This document shows positions 1 to 8,862 of a stretch of 64,000 nucleotides of DNA, in pieces. Positions within the stretch are counted from its first letter, which is position 1; every line of letters starts with the position of its first letter. The stretch lies in NCBI GenBank assembly GCA_023150475.1, contig JAKLKU010000014.1:62001-126000 (forward strand). The letters run 5' to 3'. The stretch comes from Planctomycetota bacterium (lineage in GTDB: Bacteria > Planctomycetota > UBA1135 > GCA-002686595). The notes below the pieces were generated by a model. It was not told where the DNA came from. It ran no database searches and saw only the letters and a program-made list of their open reading frames with translations. A program made the translations under genes and the position numbers.

Positions 1-173
1 TCGGCTTCCTGATCGGCGTCGGGCTCGCGTGCGACCTCGCGGGCTGGTTCCTGGCGCGCGAGAGCGCGGCGCTCGTCTGGCTGGTGATCGGCGGCGGCAG
101 CGCGTTCGCCGGCGGCACCGCGCTCGGCGCCGTGCTGGTGCTCGCGGAACTCTGGCTGCCGCGACGCGGCTGA
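1..173 (+). CDS. C-terminal fragment of a small membrane protein
   Basis: The open frame enters from before the window (first full codon at base 3) and ends at the TGA at 171-173, leaving 56 visible residues. They contain two hydrophobic stretches (GFLIGVGLACDLAGWF and a Gly/Ala/Leu-rich run containing LVWLVIGGG) and end in LWLPRRG, so this is the tail of an integral membrane protein. No family can be named from this fragment. The stop codon is the first TGA of a 14-bp tandem repeat in which every unit carries TGA, so the stop is repeated in all eight units. Confidence 0.55.
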   Translation, partial: GFLIGVGLACDLAGWFLARESAALVWLVIGGGSAFAGGTALGAVLVLAELWLPRRG

Positions 174-282
174 TGCCACGCGGCTGATGCCACGCGGCTG
201 ATGCCACGCGGCTGATGCCACGCGGCTGATGCGACACGGCTGATGCGACACGGCTGATGCGACACGGCTGATGCGACGCGTG
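171..282. repeat. 14-bp tandem repeat, eight units
   Basis: Units begin at 171, 185, 199, 213, 227, 241, 255 and 269. The first four read TGATGCCACGCGGC, the next three TGATGCGACACGGC, and the last is degenerate. The change from one variant to the other in a block suggests stepwise duplication. The array starts on the stop codon of the upstream gene and ends next to a hairpin. Confidence 0.95.
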
Positions 283-301
283 GCGGCCGCGCGACGGCCG
301 C
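283..301 (+). terminator. Candidate hairpin terminator
   Basis: GCGGCCG (283-289) and CGGCCGC (295-301) form a perfect 7-bp stem with a 5-nt loop, followed by AGCTTT. It lies about 110 bases after the upstream stop codon. The T tract is short, so intrinsic termination is only plausible. Confidence 0.4.
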
Positions 302-650
302 AGCTTTGAGCTTCGGTCGTGCGTACGTGAGTGACTTCCACCGGTCGATCGCTCGACAGGGTCGGCGATCCGTGACGGGCGTGCTTCACGGATCGAGTCC
401 GGACACTCGCGAACCGGTGCTTGTCCGTGACGTTCCAATCCGCGTCGATGGGAGTCGACCCGTACGACGTAGGGCGCACGCGACCTTACGCTTGCGCGCC
501 TCCGAGAATCCGGCTCGAGCCACGCGGCCCGTGCCCACACGGATTCGCCGAGGCCGCAGGCTACCGATCTGTTCCGTCGGCTACGTGATTCGCCGGAACT
601 TGTGGGTTCGCGCGTTGGCGTGGTACGACGAATCCGGCCTCGAGTCATCC
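302..650. other. Spacer with no supported gene
   Basis: An open frame continuous with the next gene starts with TTG at 306, but its first 115 residues are Arg-rich, lack any domain and precede an obvious signal peptide. They are therefore best treated as untranslated leader. No clear promoter was found. Confidence 0.5.
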
Positions 651-2435
651 ATGCGAGAACGGACCATGTCGACGACGACTCCCCAGCACCTCACCGATTT
701 CTGTGGCCCGCTGCGGCTTCGCAATTGGCGCACGATCGTGCTCGCGCTTGCGGTGCTCTGGCCAACAATCCCTTTGGCTCATTCTCAGGGCAGCACGTGG
801 ACGTTGGATCTCGCGAGCTTCGCCGATGATGAGACGCAGGGGAACGATGTGTCTTTCTCCGCTTCGATCTCCGGAGATGGCCGATACGTCGCTTTCGCGA
901 GCGAGGCCGACAACCTGGTCGCGGGTGACACCAACTTCCAGACGGATGTCTTCGTGCGCGATCGTGTCGCCGGCACGACGGTGCGAGCGAGCGTGAGCTC
1001 CTCGGGAGTGCAGGGCTTTCACTCAGCGTGGGAGCCTTCGTTGAGCGCGGACGGCAACTACGTGTCGTTCTCGACCCGTGCCCGACTCGTCCCGGAAGAC
1101 ACGAACAACTTCGACGACATCTACGTGCACGATCTGCGCACGCGAAGCACCGTCCGTGTGAGCGTGTCGACCACGGGCGTGCAGGGGGATGGTCATTCGA
1201 CGCTCCCTTCGATCTCCGCCGACGGATCGATCGTCGTCTTCCAGAGCGCGTCGACCGTGTTCTCGGTGCCAGAAGGCAATTCCTACGATGACATCTTCGT
1301 GCACGAGAGGAGCACAGGTCGCACCACTCGCGTGAGTCAGAACGCGCAAGGGTTCCCAGGCAACGACCATTCGAGAGCGCCAGCGATCTCGGCGGACGGT
1401 CGCTTCATCTCGTTTCGCACCGCTGCGACGAATCTCACGCCAGGCGTGAGTTCAGGCGGCCAGATCCTGGTGTTCGACCGACGATTGGGCACGTTGAAAT
1501 CGGCCAGCATGTCGCCTCAAGGCGTTCCCGCCGATCACTCTTGCTATGGGTCGCGGCTCTCAGCGGACGGCCGGTTCATCGCGTTCGACAGCGCCGCGAA
1601 GAATCTGGTTGCGGGAATCGTCGAGAACGTCTCGAACGTCTTCGTCCGCGATCTAGCGACGGGGCAAATCTGGCTCGCGAGTCGAAACTCCTCTGGCGTC
1701 TCGGGCGACAAGGCCTCCATGTTGCCTTCGATCAGTGCGGATGGTCGCTGGGTCGCATTCTCCAGTCTTGCTCAGAACCTCGTCCAAGGCGACGTCAACT
1801 CCCACGAGGACGTGTTTCTCTACGACGTGCAGTTGGGGACGGTCATCGCGCTGTCCGTCGACGCAGCGGGAGAAACCGGTGTTTCCAACAGTCGTTGGCC
1901 ATCGATGTCTGCGACAGGACTCCACGTCGCCTTCGCGAGTTGGGGATGGGATCTCGTTCCCGGTGACCTCAACGACCGTGAGGACGTCCTCGTGGCCACG
2001 CGGGACATCGTCGGCCCATTCTCCTATTGCGTCGCCCAATTGAACTCGCTCGGCTGCGTGAGCGCGTTGACCTGGACCGGCGCGCCGAGCGCCAGCGCAG
2101 GGAGTGGATTCGTCCTGAGCACCGACATGCTCCTCGCGCACACCCCCGCGCTGCTGATCTACAGCACCCACGGAGCACACTTCGCTCCGTTCGGAGGCGG
2201 CTTCCTGTGCGCTCGAGCTCCGCTTCGGCGCGTTGGACTCGCGGTCACCAGCGGTGCGCTCCCCTGCGAGGGTGTCTGGTCGACCGACTTCAATCGGTGG
2301 ATCGCAGAGGGGACCGACCCGAGCCTGGTCGCCGGCGCGCAAGTATGGGCGCAAACACACAGTCGCGACTCGGGATCGGCGTACGCCGAGGGCGGAAACC
2401 TCTCGAACGCGGTCACGTTCACCATCGCGCCGTGA
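651..2435 (+). CDS. Exported TolB/PD40-type beta-propeller repeat protein
   Basis: The protein is 594 residues if it starts at the ATG at 651; an alternative ATG lies at 666. Both precede a basic stretch and a hydrophobic core (TIVLALAVLWPTIPLAHS), a signal peptide with likely cleavage just before the QGSTW segment. Seven repeats of about 45-50 residues follow, each with the pattern S-[I/L]-S-A-D-G-R-[F/Y]-[I/V]-A-F followed by D-[V/I]-F-V-x-D. This is the PD40/WD40-like signature of TolB-type propellers. The last 140 or so residues form a separate Cys-containing domain ending SNAVTFTIAP, shared in outline with the proteins at 4261-6063 and 28284-30587. It is probably exported or surface-located. 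Substrate and partners are unknown; no catalytic motif is visible. Confidence 0.8.
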   Translation: MRERTMSTTTPQHLTDFCGPLRLRNWRTIVLALAVLWPTIPLAHSQGSTWTLDLASFADDETQGNDVSFSASISGDGRYVAFASEADNLVAGDTNFQTDVFVRDRVAGTTVRASVSSSGVQGFHSAWEPSLSADGNYVSFSTRARLVPEDTNNFDDIYVHDLRTRSTVRVSVSTTGVQGDGHSTLPSISADGSIVVFQSASTVFSVPEGNSYDDIFVHERSTGRTTRVSQNAQGFPGNDHSRAPAISADGRFISFRTAATNLTPGVSSGGQILVFDRRLGTLKSASMSPQGVPADHSCYGSRLSADGRFIAFDSAAKNLVAGIVENVSNVFVRDLATGQIWLASRNSSGVSGDKASMLPSISADGRWVAFSSLAQNLVQGDVNSHEDVFLYDVQLGTVIALSVDAAGETGVSNSRWPSMSATGLHVAFASWGWDLVPGDLNDREDVLVATRDIVGPFSYCVAQLNSLGCVSALTWTGAPSASAGSGFVLSTDMLLAHTPALLIYSTHGAHFAPFGGGFLCARAPLRRVGLAVTSGALPCEGVWSTDFNRWIAEGTDPSLVAGAQVWAQTHSRDSGSAYAEGGNLSNAVTFTIAP

Positions 2436-2658
2436 ACTCGGACGACGCCGAGACGCGCGCTCGATCTTCCACGCGAAATTCCCGTGGAACGCGGTGTACG
2501 TGCGCTGGCCCGAACCGCTGGGTCAGCTCTGGATCGAGCGCGCGCTGACGATTCGGCGGGCGAAGCCGCGCAGCGCGGCGCGGCGCTCGAAGCGATTCAG
2601 CTCGGGATCCGACCGCGTGAAGCCCGTCGCCGCCGAGTTCGCCCTCGTGCTCGAGTGA

Positions 2659-3972
2659 TCAGAGCTTCTTCACGAAGAGGTTCTTGTACGCGACGAACGT
2701 CGCTTCGCCGTCCTTCGCGGCGCCGTGGCGCTGTAGGCCGATGAAGCCCGACTTCGCGCGTTCCGCGAAGGGCTTGGTGTCGGCGGGCACGTGCACGGTC
2801 GTCGTGTCGACGTCGTAGAGCAGCGCGCCGTTGAGCTCGGTGCGGATGCGCGAACCTTCGAAGCGGATGCGATAGGTGTTCCACTCGGGCGCGAGCTTCA
2901 ACGCGCCCTTCACGGCGGGAGCGACCGAGCCGTAGAGGCCGCCGGTGAATTGATAGTCGGCGAGCTTCGAGCCGGACGCGGACTCCCAGTTGTAGTCGTC
3001 GAGGACCTGCACTTCGCAGCCGGAGAACGCGGGGTTCGCGTCGGAACGCTCCGCGCGCAGGAAGACGCCCGAGTTGCAGAGCTTCGAGAGCTGGAAGTCG
3101 GCGCAGAGCTCGAAGTCGCGGTAGTCGCCCTTCGAACGCAACTCGCCGTGACCGCTCGAGATCACGATCGCGCCGCCTTTGACCTCGACGCCTTCGGCGG
3201 GACCGTTCACTTCCCAGCCCTCGAGCGTCTTGCCGTCGAAGAGCGGTCGCCAGCCGTCGAGCAGCGCGCGGTGCGAAAGCACCTGCTCGCCGCCCGCGAG
3301 TTCGATCGTGATCGGCTCGTCGGCGACCGGCAGCTCCTTCACGCGCATGTTCTTGAACTGCACCTTGGTCTCGAGCGGCACGTTCTCTCCGCCGTGCACT
3401 TGCAGTCCGATGCGGCCGCTCGGCGCGTAACCGCTCGAGCCCGGCTCCATGCGATAGCTCGCGAGCTTCTCGCCGTTCAACCACGCATCGATCGCGAGGT
3501 CGCGGCCCGTGCAGACGACCTTGAAGTGGTTCCACTCGTCCTTCTGGAAGAGCTTCCCGCCGTCGAGGTTGTGTTGGAGGAAACCGTCGGAGTAGATCGC
3601 GCCGATCTCACCGTTCGGGCGGTAGTCGATCGTGACCTGCGCGCCCTTTTCGTCGGGCACCATGCGCAGGAAGATGCCGGAGTCGAACGGGTAGTCGCAC
3701 TTGACGTCGACTTCGAACTCGAAGTTCGAATAGAAGCCTTCGGTGTAGATCAGGCCGCCTTCCTGGTTGAGCCCCTGACGCCCGGTCAGCGCGCCGTCCT
3801 CGATCGTCCAGCGCGCGTTGCCGTCGTAGCGCCCGCCCCATGCGACCCATCCGGCGGTCGTCTTGCCGTCGAAGAGCGACTTCCACTCGGCGCGTGCGTG
3901 AGAGCCGCCGCTCGGCGACGAGTGACAAGCGACGAGACACAGCAAACCGGACGCAACGATTCCAAGACGCAT
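2659..3972 (-). CDS. Lipoprotein with two DUF1080 (3-keto-disaccharide hydrolase-like) domains
   Basis: This is a 437-residue protein. The N-terminus MRLGIVASGLLCLVAC is a lipoprotein signal with lipidation Cys at residue 16. Two related lectin-like beta-sandwich domains follow. The first starts near EWKSLFDGKTTAGWVAW (about residues 29-215) and the second near GWRPLFDGKTLEGWEV (about 240-437). The opening W-x-x-L-F-D-G-K-[T]-x-x-G-W and the N-S-G-[V/I]-F-L-R segment are DUF1080 hallmarks. This family, abundant in Planctomycetota, includes enzymes acting on 3-keto-glycosides, and many members are of unknown activity. The fold assignment is firm; activity on sugars is inferred from the family. 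It is convergent with the PD40 gene at 651-2435. The 220-base gap between the two stops holds no supported gene. Confidence 0.88.
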   Translation of the reverse strand: MRLGIVASGLLCLVACHSSPSGGSHARAEWKSLFDGKTTAGWVAWGGRYDGNARWTIEDGALTGRQGLNQEGGLIYTEGFYSNFEFEVDVKCDYPFDSGIFLRMVPDEKGAQVTIDYRPNGEIGAIYSDGFLQHNLDGGKLFQKDEWNHFKVVCTGRDLAIDAWLNGEKLASYRMEPGSSGYAPSGRIGLQVHGGENVPLETKVQFKNMRVKELPVADEPITIELAGGEQVLSHRALLDGWRPLFDGKTLEGWEVNGPAEGVEVKGGAIVISSGHGELRSKGDYRDFELCADFQLSKLCNSGVFLRAERSDANPAFSGCEVQVLDDYNWESASGSKLADYQFTGGLYGSVAPAVKGALKLAPEWNTYRIRFEGSRIRTELNGALLYDVDTTTVHVPADTKPFAERAKSGFIGLQRHGAAKDGEATFVAYKNLFVKKL

Positions 3973-4086
3973 CGAGGGACTCCGTGAAGCAGGCGCGGGG
4001 AAGCGAGCGCGGGGATTCTGCGCCGCGATCTCGCCCTCGGCAATGCGCTCGCGCCGCGGACCGGCCGTCGCTGCGAGCCCGCCAGT

Positions 4087-4134
4087 GCGCCGGTGAGGCG
4101 ATGCGCCGGTGAGCCGATGCGCCGGTGCGGCGAG
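4087..4134. repeat. 16-bp tandem repeat, three units
   Basis: Three imperfect copies of GCGCCGGTGAGCCGAT start at 4087, 4103 and 4119, in the gap upstream of the DUF1080 gene. The rest of 3973-4260 shows no gene. Confidence 0.85.
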
Positions 4135-4260
4135 GCAGCGGGGCCAAGCGGCAGCGGCTGACGACGCGCCGAGTCCCGACGCTTGCCGAGCGCGGCCCGG
4201 CCGCGGCCCTCGTCCCTGCGCCGCGCCGTGGCGCGCGAGCTCGGCGTCAGGACGCCGGAC

Positions 4261-6063
4261 TCACGGCGCGAGCGTCACTTTCACGGCGTTCGAGAGCCCG
4301 ACTCCCTGGCTCGCACCCGGGTCGCGCACGAGCCACTGCAGCCAGAGATCCTGCGGGCCGCCGCCGCCGGCGAGCACGAACTGCGCGCGGCCGTCGGCGT
4401 CGGTCTTCAGCGGATGCAGCGCGCTCGCCGGCGTCGCGGGCACGAGCGTGCCGCCGAAGAAGGGCTTCGGCGCGGCGCCGGTCGAGACCACGAGCAGGCT
4501 GCGCGTGTTCGCCGGGCCGAGCACGACTTGGACCGTCGCGCTCGCGCCGGAGCCGAGCGAGCCCCACGCGCCGAGCGTCGGCACGAGCCCGTTCGAGCCG
4601 ACCGAGCCGAAGCCCTGCTCGCTCGCGGCGTTCGGCACGCGTTGGTGCGCGAAGAGATCCGGCCGGCCGTTGGTGTCGCCGGCGACCAGGTTCGACGCCG
4701 GGCTGTCGAAGACCACGGACCGACCGTCGCCCGAGAACGCGAAGCCCGTGAAGTTCGCGACGTGATCGTTCGGCACGGCGCCGTTCGTCGCGCGGCTCGC
4801 GACTTCGAGCCGCTTGGTCGCGCGGTCGAACACGAACGCTTCGCAGAAGCTGCCTGTGACGTTCCACGCGAGCGGGTTGTTGCTCCAGAACGCGACCGAC
4901 GTGCCGTCCGCGGAGAGCTTCGGTTGGCGCGCGAGCGGACCGGTCTGGTTGACGCCGAAGAGGTCGAGGCTCGCGAGCTCGAGCGCGCCCGACTGCAGGT
5001 CCTTCACGTAGACGTCGAAGTTGAAGTCCGTGTCGAGCGCGTCGAAGTTGCGCGCGGTCGACGCGAACGCGACGAAGCGACCGTCGGCGGAGAGCGACGG
5101 CTCGAGACCGAGGCCATTGCCGAGGACGCCGCTCGCCGTGCGGTCCGCGCACACCGTCGTGCCCGCGCTCAGGTCGCGCACGAAGACGTGATCGACGCCG
5201 CCGATGCCCGGCACGATGTCGGAGCCCGCGCCGCTGAACGCGACGAAGCGGCCGTCGGCGGAGATCGCGGGTTGCGACGCGTCGCCGTTCGACGGCGCGC
5301 CCGACGTGTTCGCCGAGACGAGCGTGATCTGGCTCGTCAGTCGGTCGTAACGGAAGACGTCGCGCTTGCCGTTGAAGTCGTTCTGGATCCAGTTCCACGC
5401 ATCGCTCTGGAACGCCAAGTAGCGACCGTCGAACGACAGCGCGAGGGGTCCGTGGAAGGCGTTCGGTTGGCCGCCGTCCCAGGTCGGCACGCGCGTCGTC
5501 ACGCCGTTGCCTTCGTCGAAGACGCCGTCGGCGTCGGGATCGCGATCGTGGAGGAAGAGATCGGGGAAGCCGTTGGCGTCCGGCGTGACGAGGTTGGTCG
5601 CGGCGCTGACGAAGGCGACGAAGCGTCCGTCGCCGGAGATCGCGGGCGTGATGCTCGCCGAGTTTCCCTTCGTGCCGCCGGTGGCGACGCTGACGAGCTT
5701 CAGGACGACCGTGCTGTCGTCGAGCACACCGTTCTGGTCCGCGTCGCGATCGGCGACCAGCACGTCGCCGGTCGAAGCCGCGCCGACGAGCCCGTCGTCG
5801 GGCGTCTGGAACGCGACGAAGCGTCCGTCGTGCGAAATGCTGGGCTGCGCCTGGCCGAGCTCGCTCGCCTGCAGCCCGCCCGCGCCGACGTTGAGGCGCA
5901 CGGTGGTCGGGATGCTCGGTGCTTGCGCCCACGTGACTCCGGAGAAGAGCGCGCACGACGCGGAGAGCGACACGGCGCGTGCGGCCGAGAGCGACGCGGA
6001 TCGCGCCGCAGCGGACGACAGGGAACGGGCGAAAGTCGAATCGAGGATCACACGAGCGCTCAT
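4261..6063 (-). CDS. Exported TolB/PD40-type beta-propeller repeat protein
   Basis: This 600-residue protein is a paralogue of the one at 651-2435. The ATG at 6061-6063 opens an unusually long, Ser/Ala-rich leader ending in SGVTWAQA, read as a signal peptide. Six to eight PD40-like repeats follow ([S/A]-I-S-x-D-G-R-F-V-A-F, then DVFR/DVFV/DLFL-type strand ends), spread over roughly residues 70-460. The C-terminal domain of about 130 residues ends in GLSNAVKVTLAP and contains QWLVRDPG, matching the ends of two other exported proteins in this window. It has the same general organisation as its paralogue, so a shared export or anchoring route is likely. No enzymatic motif is seen and the ligand is unknown. 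Confidence 0.8.
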   Translation of the reverse strand: MSARVILDSTFARSLSSAAARSASLSAARAVSLSASCALFSGVTWAQAPSIPTTVRLNVGAGGLQASELGQAQPSISHDGRFVAFQTPDDGLVGAASTGDVLVADRDADQNGVLDDSTVVLKLVSVATGGTKGNSASITPAISGDGRFVAFVSAATNLVTPDANGFPDLFLHDRDPDADGVFDEGNGVTTRVPTWDGGQPNAFHGPLALSFDGRYLAFQSDAWNWIQNDFNGKRDVFRYDRLTSQITLVSANTSGAPSNGDASQPAISADGRFVAFSGAGSDIVPGIGGVDHVFVRDLSAGTTVCADRTASGVLGNGLGLEPSLSADGRFVAFASTARNFDALDTDFNFDVYVKDLQSGALELASLDLFGVNQTGPLARQPKLSADGTSVAFWSNNPLAWNVTGSFCEAFVFDRATKRLEVASRATNGAVPNDHVANFTGFAFSGDGRSVVFDSPASNLVAGDTNGRPDLFAHQRVPNAASEQGFGSVGSNGLVPTLGAWGSLGSGASATVQVVLGPANTRSLLVVSTGAAPKPFFGGTLVPATPASALHPLKTDADGRAQFVLAGGGGPQDLWLQWLVRDPGASQGVGLSNAVKVTLAP

Positions 6064-6169
6064 GGCAGCACTTCCGAGGAATCGCCGACCGCACCACGCG
6101 ATCGGGCCTCAGGAGCCCCAAACCCGCCCCCGCGGCGGCGCAACGCCGCCCGCCGGATTCTCGCCAGAG

Positions 6170-7105
6170 TCAGCGCAGCTCGGCCGGCAGCGAGAAGACG
6201 ACGTTCTCGGGCTCGCCCGAGAGCTCGGTCACTTCGGCGACGCCGAGCTCGCGCAGCCGCGAGATGACGCGCTGGACCAGCGACTCCGGCGCGCTCGCGC
6301 CCGCGGTCAGGCCGATGCGGGCGCCCGGCGCGAACCAATCGGCGCGGAGGTCCTTCGGATCGTCGACCAGATAGGCAGGCTTGCCCTTGCGGGCGCCGAG
6401 CTCGCGCAAGCGATTCGAGTTCGAGCTGTTCGGCGAACCGACGACCAGGAGCACGTCGATCGCGTCGCTCATCTCGCGCACGGCGTTCTGGCGGTTCTGC
6501 GTCGCGTAGCAGATGTCCTTGAGCTCGGGCCCGCGGATCAACGGGAACCGCCGCACGAGCGCGTCGATCACTTCGCGCGTGTCGTCGACCGACAACGTGG
6601 TCTGCGTCACGTACGCGAGCTTCTCCGGATCGGCGACGACGAGCCGTTCCACTTCTTCGACCGTCGAGAGCACGTACACCGTCCCGTCGATCCGCCCGCG
6701 CGTGCCTTCGACTTCCGGGTGGCCCGGATGGCCGATCAAGACGATCTCGCGGCCGTCGCGGCGATACGCCTGCGCCTGCATGTGCACTTTCGTCACCAGC
6801 GGGCACGTCGCATCGATCACGAAGAGCTTGCGCGTCTCCGCGGTCTGCACGACGGCTTCGGCGACGCCGTGCGCGGAGAAGATCGTCACGGCGCCCTCGG
6901 GCACCTCTTCGAGCGCGTCGACGAACTTCGCGCCGCGCGCGGAGAGTTCTTCGAGCACGTGGCGGTTGTGCACGATCTCGTGCAGCACGTAGACCGGCGC
7001 TCCGTACGTGTCGAGCGCGCGTTTGACGATCTCGATCGCGCGATCGACGCCGGCGCAGAAGCCGCGCGGCTGCGCGAGGAGCACTTGCATGTCGAGGTTC
7101 GCCAT
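6170..7105 (-). CDS. ispH: 4-hydroxy-3-methylbut-2-enyl diphosphate reductase (IspH)
   Basis: This is the last enzyme of the MEP pathway, reducing HMBPP to IPP and DMAPP with a 4Fe-4S cluster. From the ATG at 7103-7105 the protein is 311 residues, the normal IspH length. Three cluster cysteines are visible: C17 (RGFCAGV), C101 (DATCPLV) and C199 (ICYATQNRQ). The substrate-site features [17 protein letters not shown] with the catalytic Glu, and SPNSSNS are all present. The frame is open further upstream, but the family N-terminus fits this Met or the Met five codons later. It lies 26 bases after a 2Fe-2S ferredoxin gene on the same strand. Because IspH needs an external low-potential electron donor, that ferredoxin is a candidate partner; this is inference. 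Confidence 0.96.
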   Translation of the reverse strand: MANLDMQVLLAQPRGFCAGVDRAIEIVKRALDTYGAPVYVLHEIVHNRHVLEELSARGAKFVDALEEVPEGAVTIFSAHGVAEAVVQTAETRKLFVIDATCPLVTKVHMQAQAYRRDGREIVLIGHPGHPEVEGTRGRIDGTVYVLSTVEEVERLVVADPEKLAYVTQTTLSVDDTREVIDALVRRFPLIRGPELKDICYATQNRQNAVREMSDAIDVLLVVGSPNSSNSNRLRELGARKGKPAYLVDDPKDLRADWFAPGARIGLTAGASAPESLVQRVISRLRELGVAEVTELSGEPENVVFSLPAELR

Positions 7106-7131
7106 CGTGGACCGCGCGAGTGGGGCTCGTG

Positions 7132-7542
7132 TCAGTGGTGCTCTTCGCGCACCAAGTTGCGGTTCCAGTTCGGGATCTCGACGACGACGTCCTTCGTGCC
7201 GTCGGGCACCGCTTGGCACGCGAGCCGCGACTTCGGCGTCAGGCCGGGCGCGTTGTCGAGCTGATCGAGCTCGTCGTCGTTCGCTTCCTGGCAGCTCTCG
7301 CCGCCTTCCTTGACGATCACGTGGCACGTCGAGCACGCGCACACGCCGCCGCACGCGTGGTCGACGTCGATGTCGTGGCCGAGCGCGATCTCGAGGATCG
7401 AGCCTTTCTGGCCGTCGCGCGAGTAGGGGAGCTTCTCGGGCTCGACCAGCACCGTCTTGCCGAGCGGCAGGAACGTGATGCGGTAGGGCTTCTCGGGAAG
7501 CTTGGCGTGGACGCGTTGGATGAAGGGATTCGATCCGCCCAT
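7132..7542 (-). CDS. fdx: 2Fe-2S ferredoxin, Isc/adrenodoxin type
   Basis: This 136-residue soluble electron carrier has cluster ligands in the Isc-ferredoxin arrangement C64-x5-C70-x2-C73 ([14 protein letters not shown]) with the fourth at C109 (SRLACQAV). The acidic stretch [15 protein letters not shown] between the third and fourth ligands is typical of adrenodoxin/Fdx proteins, as is the following [10 protein letters not shown]. It has about 20 extra N-terminal residues compared with E. coli Fdx. It is directly upstream of ispH on the same strand, so electron supply to IspH is possible; a role in Fe-S cluster assembly is the other obvious option, and no isc/suf genes are nearby. Confidence 0.93.
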   Translation of the reverse strand: MGGSNPFIQRVHAKLPEKPYRITFLPLGKTVLVEPEKLPYSRDGQKGSILEIALGHDIDVDHACGGVCACSTCHVIVKEGGESCQEANDDELDQLDNAPGLTPKSRLACQAVPDGTKDVVVEIPNWNRNLVREEHH

Positions 7543-7709
7543 GGTGTGGTCAGAGGAGGCGGAGAATCTAACCGATGGGGCGGGAGGATTCGCGGGGCTT
7601 CGCGCTCGCGTCGAATACGCGGTGCGGGCGCTGCGGTGCGCGTGCGGCGTGAATGCGAGGCGTTCGCCCGTTCGCTGTCACCGTCCGCCGTCGCCGCCCG
7701 CCGCTGCCG

Positions 7710-8852
7710 TCAGCCGCGTGGCGCGAGCTCCGCGCCGCAGTCGTTGCAGGCGCCCGCAGGCTCGGTTCGATCGAGCTCGCAGCGCAGGCAGTACGAACGC
7801 GCCCCCGCCTCCTCCGGCGCGGGCGGCGCGAGCAGCGTCTTGGCGTCGAGGCCAAGCTCGCCGAGCGCCCGTTCGCGGGCGGCGCGCACGAGCCCGCGGA
7901 ACTCGCGCTCGCACTCGACCGCGAACGGTTCGACCGAGACCGGCGGCGGCAGCGGGTGCCGCGTGTCGATCAGGATCCGGCGCGCGAGTTCGCGACGCGG
8001 CGCTTCGTCGAGCACCGTCGCGAGCGCCAGCGGATCGAAGCTCGCGCACGCCGCGCGTCCGAGCGCGTCGACGGCTCGCACGGCTTCCGGCGGCGATAGC
8101 GCGATCAGGAACACTCCGCGGCGGCGCGCGCTCCGTTCGTTCGGGAAGAGCTCGCGGTGCGCGCGCGCGAAGAGCCACGCGACGGACGCGACGCCGAGCA
8201 CGAGACCCCCGAGCAGGAACGGCCAGGTCAGGATGATGCCGAAACGCCACAGTGCGGCAGGCACGAGCCCGGCGAGGAACACGAAGAGCGTATTGGTCGC
8301 GAAGCGCAGCTTCGCAGTGACCGCGAAGAAGCGCTCGACACGCTCGCGCGCCGACGCGACGTCGCAGCGCGCGGCGAGCGCACGTTCGAGGAGCTTGGTC
8401 CGGCGTTCGCGCGGCGCGGTGCGCAGCGTTTCGACGAGCGTCGCGAGCTCGCGGGCCGTGCGCGGCGTGTCGGCGACGGCGAAGACGTGTCCGTCGAGCC
8501 AGAGCTCCTTTTCGATCGCGCGCACTTCGTGCACGTCGCTCCAACGTTTCGCACGCCACTCGTGGACCCGCGGCGCGCGCGGGTCGAGCTCGAGGCCCGG
8601 CACGCTCGCGAGGCCGTCGCTCGACAGCGCGACCGGCAGACTCTCGGCGACGAACAGCGTGCCGAGCGGCGGCAGCGGATTCGTCCACGTCAGGCCGGCC
8701 TTCGCGCTGCCGGTGAACGGCGAGGGCAACGCCGCGGCGAAACGCCGGCCGGCGAGCGCGCGGAACGCCACCGCTCCGCGCCGCACCCACGCGACGCAGT
8801 CGGCGAGGTAGATCAGAGCGAGGACGAGGACGAGCGCTTGCGTGTCGCTCAT
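7710..8852 (-). CDS. Membrane protein with C-terminal zinc ribbon, unknown function
   Basis: A 380-residue protein that I do not recognise as a named family. It opens with a hydrophobic helix (ALVLVLALIYLADCVAW). Two further membrane segments lie near residues 185-225 (TLFVFLAGLVPAALW and a Leu/Gly-rich run containing GGLVLGVASVAWLF). The C-terminus carries paired cysteines, YCLRC then ACNDCG, a zinc-ribbon-like knuckle. The middle part is charged and Arg-rich. It starts 10 bases after the stop of the DUF2167 gene on the same strand, so the two are probably co-transcribed. The ATG at 8850-8852 is the natural start. Confidence 0.65.
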   Translation of the reverse strand: MSDTQALVLVLALIYLADCVAWVRRGAVAFRALAGRRFAAALPSPFTGSAKAGLTWTNPLPPLGTLFVAESLPVALSSDGLASVPGLELDPRAPRVHEWRAKRWSDVHEVRAIEKELWLDGHVFAVADTPRTARELATLVETLRTAPRERRTKLLERALAARCDVASARERVERFFAVTAKLRFATNTLFVFLAGLVPAALWRFGIILTWPFLLGGLVLGVASVAWLFARAHRELFPNERSARRRGVFLIALSPPEAVRAVDALGRAACASFDPLALATVLDEAPRRELARRILIDTRHPLPPPVSVEPFAVECEREFRGLVRAARERALGELGLDAKTLLAPPAPEEAGARSYCLRCELDRTEPAGACNDCGAELAPRG

Positions 8853-8862
8853 CGCGCGCGGA

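Noticed and set aside
306..650. N-terminal extension of the first PD40 protein from a TTG
   Set aside because: Arg-rich with no domain, and it would bury the signal peptide.
2436..2658. Plus-strand frame through the gap after the PD40 gene, ending 2658
   Set aside because: Only a shadow of the PD40 gene plus about 60 residues without recognisable features; possibly a decayed remnant but not supportable.
4183..6267. Plus-strand open frame of 694 codons
   Set aside because: Antisense to the PD40 protein, which has repeats and a signal peptide.
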